Of a stretch of 13,383 nt of DNA, positions 1 to 7,310 are shown piece after piece. How positions within the stretch are numbered: position 1 is the first letter of the stretch; every line of letters starts with the position of its first letter. Origin of the DNA: JBEBXQ01 sp040391535 (GTDB lineage: Bacteria > Bacteroidota > Bacteroidia > Cytophagales > Spirosomataceae); the NCBI GenBank assembly GCA_040391535.1, contig JBEBXQ010000130.1, positions 1-13,383 on the forward strand, written 5' to 3'. The position numbers and the translations under genes were made by a program. Under the pieces are notes generated by a model. The model ran no database searches and was not told the DNA's origin. It was given only the letters and a program-made list of their open reading frames with translations.

Positions 1-124
1 TAAATTTCAATTTATAATCAAAACCGGCGAGTTTCTCCCCATACTGTTTTAATGACCAGCTGTAACTGATATCTCTCACGTATATAAGCAGAGACCGGAT
101 ATGCTTCCTGATAACTTTCATCAT
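1..124 (-). CDS. Possible partial CDS running off the left edge (N-terminus only)
   Basis: Reading leftward from tandem ATG codons at 124-122 and 121-119, the minus strand stays open for 41 codons to the window edge. Two in-frame TGA codons sit directly before the first ATG, so the start cannot lie further upstream. The product begins MMKVIRKHIRSLLIYVRD and ends near GFDYKLKF; it is basic at first, then aromatic-rich. I do not recognise a family. The frame begins about 36 bases after the T-tract of the terminator that closes the upstream gene, which is where a next gene would be expected, but any promoter would have to overlap the terminator. An open run of 41 codons can occur by chance, so this is tentative. 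Confidence 0.35.
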   Translation of the reverse strand, partial: MMKVIRKHIRSLLIYVRDISYSWSLKQYGEKLAGFDYKLKF

Positions 125-160
125 TCATCAATCCCGTGTATCTGTAATAGTAAACTGAAT

Positions 161-192
161 AAAAAAATCCCGGCCACTTTACACGACCGGGA
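161..192 (-). terminator. Rho-independent terminator of the SGNH/propeller/cytochrome gene
   Basis: Read on the minus strand, an 8-bp stem (TCCCGGTC pairing with GGCCGGGA, one G-U pair) encloses a 9-base loop and is followed at once by seven T residues (161-167). It begins about 50 bases past the stop codon at 244. The shape is canonical for an intrinsic terminator, and there is no matching T-tract on the plus strand, so it works for leftward transcription only. Confidence 0.85.
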
Positions 193-243
193 CTCTCAAC
201 AATCGGCCATCCTTAGCAGGACACCCCGATACACTTTTAATGT

Positions 244-3200
244 CTATTTCTCCATAGGGAACTCTTTCAATAAAGCATCCGGCGAATAAAAATCCACTTT
301 ATCTTTTGTCGCTTCCCTTACCTTTTTCACCTGTTCAGGAGAAATCGGAGACGCTTCATTACCGAACGAATTTCTGACGTAGGTAAGTACAGCCGCCACA
401 CCTTCATCATCCAGTAAACCCGAGAATGGTGTCATTGGCACCTGACCCGGATATTGTTTTCCGTTTACTTCTATAGGGCCTAACAGGCCTTTTAAAACCA
501 GTTTAATCAGTCTTTCTTCATTTCCTGTCACCCATTTGGTACCGGTAACAGGCGGAAATCCGGATGCCGTCAACCCTTTCCCATCAGGCTGATGACAGGT
601 GCTGCAGTAGCCTTCCTGCGCATAAATCGCCTTCCCTTTGGTATAGAGTTCCAGATCTTTACCTTTCAGCTTTGTAATCACTTCTTCCTGTTTTTTCTCT
701 TTTACCGATTTGCCCTGAACGTGTGCTACTGCCGTTTCGTAGGCATGGATCATCCAGTCATCAAGCGGTTTCTTCTCAGCCACTTTCAGAATAGCCAGTC
801 CTCTTTCAGTAGGCAACCATGATGCAGCCACTATAGCTTCCAGGCGCACTCTGCCATGTTCATCATTAGCAGCTTTTAACAGCCACTCCTGCTGGTCTTT
901 CATCTGGTGTCCGTTAAAATGTACTGCTCTGACTACAGCCGACCGAACATGGAAGTCTTTGGAAGTAAACAGTTGTGTCAATAAGTTTCTGTCTACTTTA
1001 TTTAATCCCCAGGTTACCCACATGGCTTCCAGAACGTGATGATCATACCGGGGATCGTTTTTATCAAGGCCTGCTACCCATTTGGTAATTTTAGGCAATA
1101 CCTCTTTCGCATCTCTTCCGCGCAGCTCACGACGGGTGCGGTAACGGGTACGGTATTCAGGTAATTTGAGATTATCCAGGAGCTGCTCGACAGTGGCGCC
1201 GTCAATTTTCGCAGGTGTCACCAATGGCCTTGAAGGATAGGTAATACGGTATACCCGTCCGTGCTCATGATCACGCAAAGGATCACGCGCATTGTGCTGC
1301 ATGTGCCCGATAAGTACATTATGCCAGTCAATAACATATAGTGACCCATCCGGAGCGAACTCCATATCGACCGGACGGAAATTGCGGTCGGAACTTACCA
1401 GCAGATCCTGACGATGATGACTTTTAAAACCAGTTCCGTCGTCTTCAATCACGTGCTGTTTCGTACCCAGAAATCCGATGGTATTGTTGATCAGTAAATC
1501 ACCCTGTACCTCATCCGGAAAATGCCGGCTGGAGATAAACTCCAGTCCGGAAGTAGGCCGTACACGATGTGCATCTTCGATCAGGTTGAAAGACTTATGC
1601 GTGGCTTCACCATACAGGGACTTCACATTTCCCGGAAGCATCCAGCGCACATCAGGGCCGGAAGTTTCACAGAAGAAATTCTGTCCGAAATCATCAAAAG
1701 CAATTCCCCACGGATTCGGAATGGAAAGCTGTGCAGTTCTTTCCAGCATTTTGCGGGCAGGGTTATAGCGATAAAAACCGCCGTTGGTAGCACGCACAGG
1801 TCCGTAGGAGGTCTCTACATTCGTATGCAGGAAAACACCTTCACCCATATAAATCGCACCCGACGGGTCGGCGGTAAAGGCATGCGCATTATGGTGCGTG
1901 TCATGATCATCAAAGCCACTCAAAAGGATTTCCACCTTATCGGCCTTATCATCTCCATTGGTATCTGTAAACAGTTTGAGGTTGGTACCCTGGGAAACAT
2001 ACACTCCTTCCGGGGCAATTTCAAAGCCAACCGGCAAATGCAGACCTGAGGCAAAGACCGTTTGCTTATCAGCCTTTCCGTCACCATCTGTATCTTCCAG
2101 AATCAGTATTTTATCATCCGGTTTGGCATCCCCTGCCCTGTAATGCGGGTACGATGGCATAGTTGCCACCCACAGGCGCCCCTTATTATCAAATGACAGC
2201 TGCATCGGATTAGCCAGATCAGGAAATGTTTCCTCAGAAGCAAACAGCTCTATTTTATATCCCTGTGGCAGTGTAAATGATTTAAGTGCTTCCTCCCCGT
2301 AAAGGTATTTGAGGCTACCGTTTTTATCAGGGTTATAATTGGTTTTGACTTCCGGTAAGGTAATCGTATTTTTATCTGCCGCGGCCAGGTCTGTTTTTTC
2401 TCCTTTGGAAGCAGCCAGCCAGATAGCACGGTCGCGGATATCAGTCATCTGACGGATTTTCTCAATTTCAGCCGGATAGTTTTCAGGACCAAAAGGATTA
2501 TACCGGCGACCATGGGTATGCACACCGTTCGGTATTTTAATATCCTGGTGCCAGATCCAGTTTTTCTCCAGAACAGCAGCTTTCACCAGCTCCCGGCGGT
2601 TCTCATTTTTTACCGGCACTTTCCCGAAAACCTTATCAGCTAACTCTAAAGCAAACTTTGCATACCCCTCATCCGATAACTGAGAACCGTCAATGGTCAA
2701 CGGTGCTTTAGCATCAGCAAACCATTTTTTGGTTGGAGTGAATACATCTACGTACAATACATCATTCTTTTCCGCTACTTCCTTCATTGCTTTGGTATAC
2801 AAGGCAAGATTTTCATTTTCCTTTTTACCGTCAGGTAAATCATACCGGGCCGACAGATTTTCAAACGCTATAGGCGAAATAATAGCAAGCTGAGGAGCAG
2901 AATTTCCATTATAAAGCTGTGCTTTCGTATGTTTGATAAAGGCATCCAGCTCTGCTTTATAATTTTCAAGCCCTGCTGTTCCTTCAAATGATTCATTATA
3001 GCCGAAAAACGCCAGAACAATATCCATTTTCAACCTTGTCATCCACTCATCAGGATATTCCTGATGCCCCTCACTACCGCTGGGTGTAGCCAGTTGAGTC
3101 TGGAACTTCTCAGCACCGGGAAAAGCCCACGGGGTGTTACGGCTGGCATGCGGCCTGAAACCAGGTGTATCGCCTCCATCGCACATGTTGCGGATCACCA

Positions 3201-3420
3201 GTTCATAGTCGGGATAACGCAGATTAAGTTCCGTTTCAAAATGGCCGTAATTCATCATTCTGGAACCAAGATTATTCCCTATAAGGGCAATACGGGAGCC
3301 TTTCTGAAGGCTCAGATGATTGCTGTGCGTATACTGAAACGCACAAAACCCAACCACCAGCATTGTTAATGCTGCAAGACCGGGAAACAAAAATTTTGAG
3401 GCCGATTTTCTATTACTCAT
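244..3420 (-). CDS. Membrane-anchored SGNH / beta-propeller dehydrogenase / HEAT / cytochrome c fusion protein
   Basis: This 1058-aa protein is a probable envelope oxidoreductase of the Pirellula/Verrucomicrobium-type 'membrane-bound dehydrogenase' family (TIGR02604-like). Domains in order: a hydrophobic N-terminal anchor or signal (about 11-29); an SGNH-hydrolase-like module (about 42-265) with GYNES at 140-144; a linker; a beta-propeller resembling soluble quinoprotein sugar dehydrogenases (about 383-730) with two calcium-loop-like motifs, DTDGDGKAD at 443 and DTNGDDKAD at 486; HEAT-like helices (about 745-890); and a C-terminal c-type cytochrome with CSTCH at 939-943 and a probable distal haem ligand Met996 in QVPMTPF. 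The propeller would oxidise a sugar or alcohol and the haem accept the electrons; substrate and cofactor are inferred, not visible. The SGNH module has GNNL where GDSL is expected and DGSQ where DxxH is expected, so it is probably not an active esterase. The gene stands alone, with a terminator downstream and a 554-base gap upstream. Confidence 0.9.
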   Translation of the reverse strand: MSNRKSASKFLFPGLAALTMLVVGFCAFQYTHSNHLSLQKGSRIALIGNNLGSRMMNYGHFETELNLRYPDYELVIRNMCDGGDTPGFRPHASRNTPWAFPGAEKFQTQLATPSGSEGHQEYPDEWMTRLKMDIVLAFFGYNESFEGTAGLENYKAELDAFIKHTKAQLYNGNSAPQLAIISPIAFENLSARYDLPDGKKENENLALYTKAMKEVAEKNDVLYVDVFTPTKKWFADAKAPLTIDGSQLSDEGYAKFALELADKVFGKVPVKNENRRELVKAAVLEKNWIWHQDIKIPNGVHTHGRRYNPFGPENYPAEIEKIRQMTDIRDRAIWLAASKGEKTDLAAADKNTITLPEVKTNYNPDKNGSLKYLYGEEALKSFTLPQGYKIELFASEETFPDLANPMQLSFDNKGRLWVATMPSYPHYRAGDAKPDDKILILEDTDGDGKADKQTVFASGLHLPVGFEIAPEGVYVSQGTNLKLFTDTNGDDKADKVEILLSGFDDHDTHHNAHAFTADPSGAIYMGEGVFLHTNVETSYGPVRATNGGFYRYNPARKMLERTAQLSIPNPWGIAFDDFGQNFFCETSGPDVRWMLPGNVKSLYGEATHKSFNLIEDAHRVRPTSGLEFISSRHFPDEVQGDLLINNTIGFLGTKQHVIEDDGTGFKSHHRQDLLVSSDRNFRPVDMEFAPDGSLYVIDWHNVLIGHMQHNARDPLRDHEHGRVYRITYPSRPLVTPAKIDGATVEQLLDNLKLPEYRTRYRTRRELRGRDAKEVLPKITKWVAGLDKNDPRYDHHVLEAMWVTWGLNKVDRNLLTQLFTSKDFHVRSAVVRAVHFNGHQMKDQQEWLLKAANDEHGRVRLEAIVAASWLPTERGLAILKVAEKKPLDDWMIHAYETAVAHVQGKSVKEKKQEEVITKLKGKDLELYTKGKAIYAQEGYCSTCHQPDGKGLTASGFPPVTGTKWVTGNEERLIKLVLKGLLGPIEVNGKQYPGQVPMTPFSGLLDDEGVAAVLTYVRNSFGNEASPISPEQVKKVREATKDKVDFYSPDALLKEFPMEK

Positions 3421-3974
3421 TCCGGGAAATTAAAGGTAATTATAAATGTTAAACAATGATGTTCTGTACAACTGGTTAAACAGGTTAATGAAACAGGCCT
3501 TGAATCAGATCAGCAGATGGCTTTTATGATTCAGGGTATTGAAACTTCAATATATGAAAAACTGTTCAGGAGCACTTTCAAAGCTGTTCATCAACTCATC
3601 CGTATCCTGCAAAAATGAAATATTATTTTCAAATATCAATATACCGGTAACAAAGAAAGTATTTTCCGGCGGATGAACTTTCCTGAACCGTCCTGCTCTT
3701 TCCTATATAATATAATTTATTTTTATTCTGTATTTAATGATAGAGAAGAGGATCGGCTAATCATTGCAGCTTGTGGTTTTGTTTAATACCCGCCCAAACA
3801 GTTATTGATGAAAAAGGTTAATATGGATTTTCAGCTATGCTGATCTGACAGAATAACATTCCTGTCCGGAGTCGGTCAGCATATTATGTGTAGTTTTGCG
3901 GACTTTATTTGCCAGTATCAATCCGTTGTTTCAGTCATTACTGAATTTCAAGAATATTATTAAAATTTTCTACG
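3421..3974. other. Intergenic stretch of 554 bases, no recognised gene
   Basis: This gap lies between two leftward genes and is AT-rich, notably around 3700-3730. I find no tRNA, no convincing small RNA and no clean promoter. The only coding-like signal is on the plus strand: a frame open from 3460 to the TGA at 3616-3618. Its only ATG start is at 3517, giving 33 codons; including the upstream open part it reads as helix-forming sequence (for example QMAFMIQGIETSIYEKLF). It could be a gene fossil or chance. The right part should hold the 3' end of the TPR gene transcript and the left part the promoter of the SGNH/propeller gene. Confidence 0.5.
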
Positions 3975-5690
3975 CTATCTGACAATACCTGAAGACGATG
4001 CAATTTTTACATCAGCATATTTCCAGGCTTGATCAAATTCATACCTGACAGTTTCTGCGGCTTTCTCATTTTTCTGCAAAACAAGCGAATTGTATAAGCC
4101 TATTAATGCCCAACCGTTTTTCTTCCATATCTGCAGATCTTTCCGGTACACCTCTTCTGCCTCTTTATATTTCCCTGCTTTAAGCAATACGGCTCCCAAA
4201 TGTTGCCTTACAGAGAAAAACCAGTCCGGTGGTTCGTTGTAATTGAGGTTATCTTCCATAGCTACTGCCTGTGTAAGCAAGCTGATCGCCTGTTTATGAT
4301 TTTGCTGCCTTGCGGCAATGCAAGCGGCCAGTACTTTGGATGCAATCTGTACCAGGTCGGCAGTCGTATTAATGTCCCACACGGTTACATACCGGAGCGT
4401 AGTATCTGAAGCCAGGCTATAGAGAGTCTTTAACTCCTGCTCAGCTCCGGATATATTATCTTTTCCCAGACAGCCCATTCCTCTGGCATAATGCCATACC
4501 GCCTGCGGATACACCAGATCCTGCGGAGGCGGTGGCAGGGAAAGCAAGGTATCCCACATGGATAATTGTACAGCGACATAATACGGGATCGTGTAATAAT
4601 GTTGTAAAGTCCCCCACTCCGGAAGGTGCATGATATCTTTTGCTGTGTGTTTCTGTAATTCATTTGCTGCCCTCCAGGCTAATGAAGAATTGCCCTCCAG
4701 TGTAGCTGTGGCGGTTAAAAAATGATAATTGTGCGGGTAATAACTTAGCGGATAAACACCCTGAGCATGGCAGGCTGTCGTATACACGCTGTCTGCTTCT
4801 ACAGCTCTGAGATTAGAGAGAGAACCCAGATGATAGTCTCCTGTGTTAATGTAAATATGGGAAGGCATGTGCAACAGATGCCCTGAGCCAGGAATCAATG
4901 TATCCAGCAGCATTGCGCTTGCCAATGCCTTTTCAGGAGTAGCCGAGGTTTCGAGTGCGTGGATATAAAAATGGTGCACACCTGGATGTGTGGGATGAAG
5001 TTTCATCTGATCTTCCAATACCGCAATCAGCTCCCGTGTCCAGGCCTTAGGCTTTTTTGTATGCATATCATACAAATCCCAGGGATGCAGATCCATCAGC
5101 GATTCGGCATACAGTGCACCAATGTCGGGGTCGGACGGGTATTGATCATACACTTTTTTCATAGCTGCAGCATAGGCTTTGTCCAATGAACTGCGGTCTT
5201 CCGGAGGATTAGCGGCATATCGGAAGGTCAGGGCATTGATCAGTGCTTTTTCTTTAGGTGTACTGATTTGTGAAAGCACCTGGGCCTTCACGGCTGCATC
5301 ATAGGCCCGTTGAAAATTATCCTGTTCCATCCCCCCGTTATAGTTTGGACCCAGTACATAGGCATAGCCCCAATAGGCCATCGCACAGGAGGAGTCCTGA
5401 CGGGTAGCTTCATAAAACGACCTCGCCGCTTCTGCATGATTGAAGCCATAAGCTAATATTAACCCCTGATTAAAATAAGCCTGCGCTTCTTCACTGGCTG
5501 TAGAAATTCTGAAATCAACACCTTCCAGTCCTTTGAATTCCGGCGCTTTTTTGCCGGATGTGTACCAATCCTTGTCGGTTGTGATGGTACTGTAGCAACT
5601 GACAATCTGAGATGTCTCTTCTTTAGTCTCATTGTCATTGCAGGCAAAAAGCAGCAAAAGTGAAAGCAGAATAAAAAAATGCCTGACCAT
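3975..5690 (-). CDS. TPR-repeat lipoprotein with histidine clusters
   Basis: This 571-aa protein starts with a lipoprotein signal: a short basic start, a leucine-rich core and a lipobox LFAC with the lipidated Cys at 17, so it should sit in the envelope facing the periplasm or surface. The rest is helical with TPR-like repeats, clearest at about 68-115 (AEAARSFYEATRQD) and 495-560 (GAVLLKAGKYKEAEEVYRKDL). Between them are dense histidine motifs: HPGVHHFYIHALE at 235-247, HLLHMPSHIY at 271-280 and YYPHNYHFL at 317-325. I recall this combination from a widespread family annotated only as TPR protein; its function is unknown to me. The histidines suggest metal binding, which is inference. The gene is separated by long gaps from both neighbours, so an operon is unlikely. 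The start at 5690 is fixed by the signal peptide beginning there. Confidence 0.9.
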   Translation of the reverse strand: MVRHFFILLSLLLLFACNDNETKEETSQIVSCYSTITTDKDWYTSGKKAPEFKGLEGVDFRISTASEEAQAYFNQGLILAYGFNHAEAARSFYEATRQDSSCAMAYWGYAYVLGPNYNGGMEQDNFQRAYDAAVKAQVLSQISTPKEKALINALTFRYAANPPEDRSSLDKAYAAAMKKVYDQYPSDPDIGALYAESLMDLHPWDLYDMHTKKPKAWTRELIAVLEDQMKLHPTHPGVHHFYIHALETSATPEKALASAMLLDTLIPGSGHLLHMPSHIYINTGDYHLGSLSNLRAVEADSVYTTACHAQGVYPLSYYPHNYHFLTATATLEGNSSLAWRAANELQKHTAKDIMHLPEWGTLQHYYTIPYYVAVQLSMWDTLLSLPPPPQDLVYPQAVWHYARGMGCLGKDNISGAEQELKTLYSLASDTTLRYVTVWDINTTADLVQIASKVLAACIAARQQNHKQAISLLTQAVAMEDNLNYNEPPDWFFSVRQHLGAVLLKAGKYKEAEEVYRKDLQIWKKNGWALIGLYNSLVLQKNEKAAETVRYEFDQAWKYADVKIASSSGIVR

Positions 5691-6004
5691 AAAATCGTTG
5701 GATTTATTTAAGTGGCCGACATTTTTTCACAACAGCATATCATCACATCATCCCGTTGACGGTCAGTTACTAAATTACAAAAAAAGTATCTTCAAAAGCA
5801 ATGAAGGAATAAAAATATTTTGCGAAAGCGCCTGTATTACTGTTCTAACATAGCGTTGAATAATTGCCTGTTTGCATGATAGTCGTATGTCGATCAGTAG
5901 CGTCAGCTCTGCCATCTTCACAGAAAAATTATGTATCGGCAGGACTGGGGTAATAACCCTGATGTCTTTAGATTTCCATGCTTCTTTGCGACTGACAAAA
6001 CCCA
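5691..6004. other. Intergenic stretch of 314 bases, no recognised gene
   Basis: This gap lies between the amidase stop and the start of the TPR lipoprotein, both on the minus strand. Read leftward it must contain the amidase 3' end and the TPR promoter, but I see no hairpin with a T-tract and no good match to the Bacteroidota -33/-7 promoter. A 77-codon frame on the minus strand (5775-6008) overlaps the amidase stop but has no recognisable features. Confidence 0.5.
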
Positions 6005-6985
6005 TCACCGTACTTCTACATAATACTCCTTATACCGCCGTTTTTCATCCGCTGACTCAGCGGTCAGGCCCGACTGCTTCAGTAAAACAGCGCGATAACG
6101 GTGGCACTCGCCGGCCACATAGGAATCCGGAAAAAAGCGTGCAGATTGCGTAAATAAATCATAGGCCTGCTCCCTGGAAGACACATCTTTCTTTTTCATC
6201 AGACCTGAACCTTTTTCATAATACTCCTTCCAGAGCCTGGCTTCCGGCTTCATTCTTTCAGCCTCCTGAAATACCTTAAATACAGGGATGACGGGAACAA
6301 TTGAATTTTTTGCCTGTATAACCGCAGAAGGAACTGCAAAAAAAAGCTCCAGCGCTTTCAGATAGGCCAATGCTTCTTTTTCATTATGACTGTCCTGCTT
6401 CAGCCGATGCTCCTCAGACGGATTCGTAAAAAAAGACGCTTCTGCAAGAATGGCAGGTATACCGTACGTATTCCTGAGCACTGACGCCCCTGCTCCGGCA
6501 AAAACGGTAAAGTCAGAAACCAGGCTTACAGGGGTTTCGGAAGTAAACAAATATTCCCTGAGCGTTTTCGCCAGATACCTGCCCAGACTAACACTGGCTG
6601 TATTTTCAGACGCATTTCCATGAAAATAAATAATCGGGAAATTCACCGCAGAATCAGCAGTGGCGTTGTGATGAACAGACACAAAAACGTCTGCATTATT
6701 TTCCTTGGCAATCTGAGAGCGGTTTTCCAGGGGAATAAAGATGTCGTCCGTACGGGTCATGATTACCTTAGCTCCTTTGGCCTCAAGCATCTGATGCAGC
6801 TTCAGAGCCACCCTCAGATTAACCCATTCCTCCCTTTCTCCCGAAGGCCCAACCCGATATTGGTCTGTAGCGGCCGTACCGCCATGCCCGGGATCAATGC
6901 AGATAATTTTTCCGGACAGAACAGACGTTTGTCCTGATAACCAATAGGGCAGGATCAAAAAAAGAAAAGTGAATATTCTTGACAT
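6005..6985 (-). CDS. Exported N-acetylmuramoyl-L-alanine amidase (Amidase_3 family)
   Basis: This 326-aa zinc amidase should cleave the bond between N-acetylmuramic acid and L-alanine in peptidoglycan, in cell separation or wall turnover. A signal peptide (about 1-19, likely cleaved after SGQ) sends it to the periplasm. The catalytic domain spans about 25-216. The zinc ligands are visible: His34 in DPGHGG, Glu52 in the segment before WVNL, and His105 in FVSVHHNA; the catalytic glutamate is Glu182 in LAEASFFTN. All match the family. There is no SPOR, AMIN or LysM domain. Instead the C-terminus (about 238-326) is a charged helical tail with a TPR-like helix pair (SSREQAYDLFTQSARFFPDS). The gene is divergent from the esterase and apparently transcribed alone. 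Confidence 0.92.
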   Translation of the reverse strand: MSRIFTFLFLILPYWLSGQTSVLSGKIICIDPGHGGTAATDQYRVGPSGEREEWVNLRVALKLHQMLEAKGAKVIMTRTDDIFIPLENRSQIAKENNADVFVSVHHNATADSAVNFPIIYFHGNASENTASVSLGRYLAKTLREYLFTSETPVSLVSDFTVFAGAGASVLRNTYGIPAILAEASFFTNPSEEHRLKQDSHNEKEALAYLKALELFFAVPSAVIQAKNSIVPVIPVFKVFQEAERMKPEARLWKEYYEKGSGLMKKKDVSSREQAYDLFTQSARFFPDSYVAGECHRYRAVLLKQSGLTAESADEKRRYKEYYVEVR

Positions 6986-7072
6986 AATTCGGGCCGGTGA
7001 ATTAAAACAGAATTACAAAATAATTGCGAAATTCAACAAAAACAAGGACAAGTTAACCAAATCCGAATTTTC

Positions 7073-7099
7073 AACCGGTTTCGATAACGTTCTCGTTAT
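7073..7099. promoter_or_regulatory. Operator-like palindromes upstream of the esterase
   Basis: Two palindromic elements lie side by side: a perfect 8-bp AACCGGTT at 7073-7080, and the inverted repeat ATAACG-N4-CGTTAT at 7084-7099. Palindromes centred on CG are typical of LacI-family operators. They lie just before the candidate -33 element of the esterase promoter, a position that suits either activation or repression. No regulator gene is present in the window, so the function is inferred. Confidence 0.3.
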
Positions 7100-7103
7100 T
7101 AAT

Positions 7104-7138
7104 TTTGTCATTTAAAACCAAAGACAAATAAATATTTG
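7104..7138 (+). promoter_or_regulatory. Weak Bacteroidota-type promoter candidate for the esterase
   Basis: TTTG at 7104-7107 and AATATTTG at 7131-7138 resemble the Bacteroidota -33 TTTG and -7 TAnnTTTG elements, with one mismatch in the -7 box and a long 23-base spacer. Transcription would start near 7145, giving a leader of roughly 165 bases to the ATG at 7311. Confidence 0.25.
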
Positions 7139-7310
7139 GTAATTATGAGCGTTAATTGATTTTCAGAATCAGCTATTCTCATTTTTATACTGATTAATGA
7201 AAATCAATTCCCGGTTATCGTTACAGAATGTGCAGCAGTGTTCCGGTTTCAGATCCCGGGATACTGCTCTCATTTGCTACTCTGAAGCTATTTTAACCCT
7301 ACAATGCAGC

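Larger units (their letters stand above)
6986..7310. other. Divergent intergenic region between amidase and esterase
   Basis: These 325 bases separate the amidase start from the preferred esterase start. They hold the palindromic operator candidates at 7073-7099 and a weak Bacteroidota-type promoter for rightward transcription. The stretch 7197-7310 is an in-frame extension of the esterase frame but reads as non-coding, without a signal sequence. No other gene is visible. Confidence 0.5.

Noticed and set aside
1478..2143. Longer frames on the plus strand opposite the 1058-aa protein
   Set aside because: They are antisense shadows of a well-supported domain-bearing gene and show no features of their own.
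3930..3945. Small hairpin TTCAGT-N4-ACTGAA after the TPR gene
   Set aside because: The stem is 6 bp and no T-tract follows on the minus strand, so it is not a credible terminator.
5775..6008. 77-codon minus-strand frame overlapping the amidase stop
   Set aside because: No recognisable domain, a GTG start, and a hydrophobic tail that looks like translated AT-rich spacer; kept only as a note.
7197..7310. Upstream extension of the esterase frame from an ATG at 7197
   Set aside because: The 38 residues do not form a signal peptide, while a classical one begins at the ATG at 7311.
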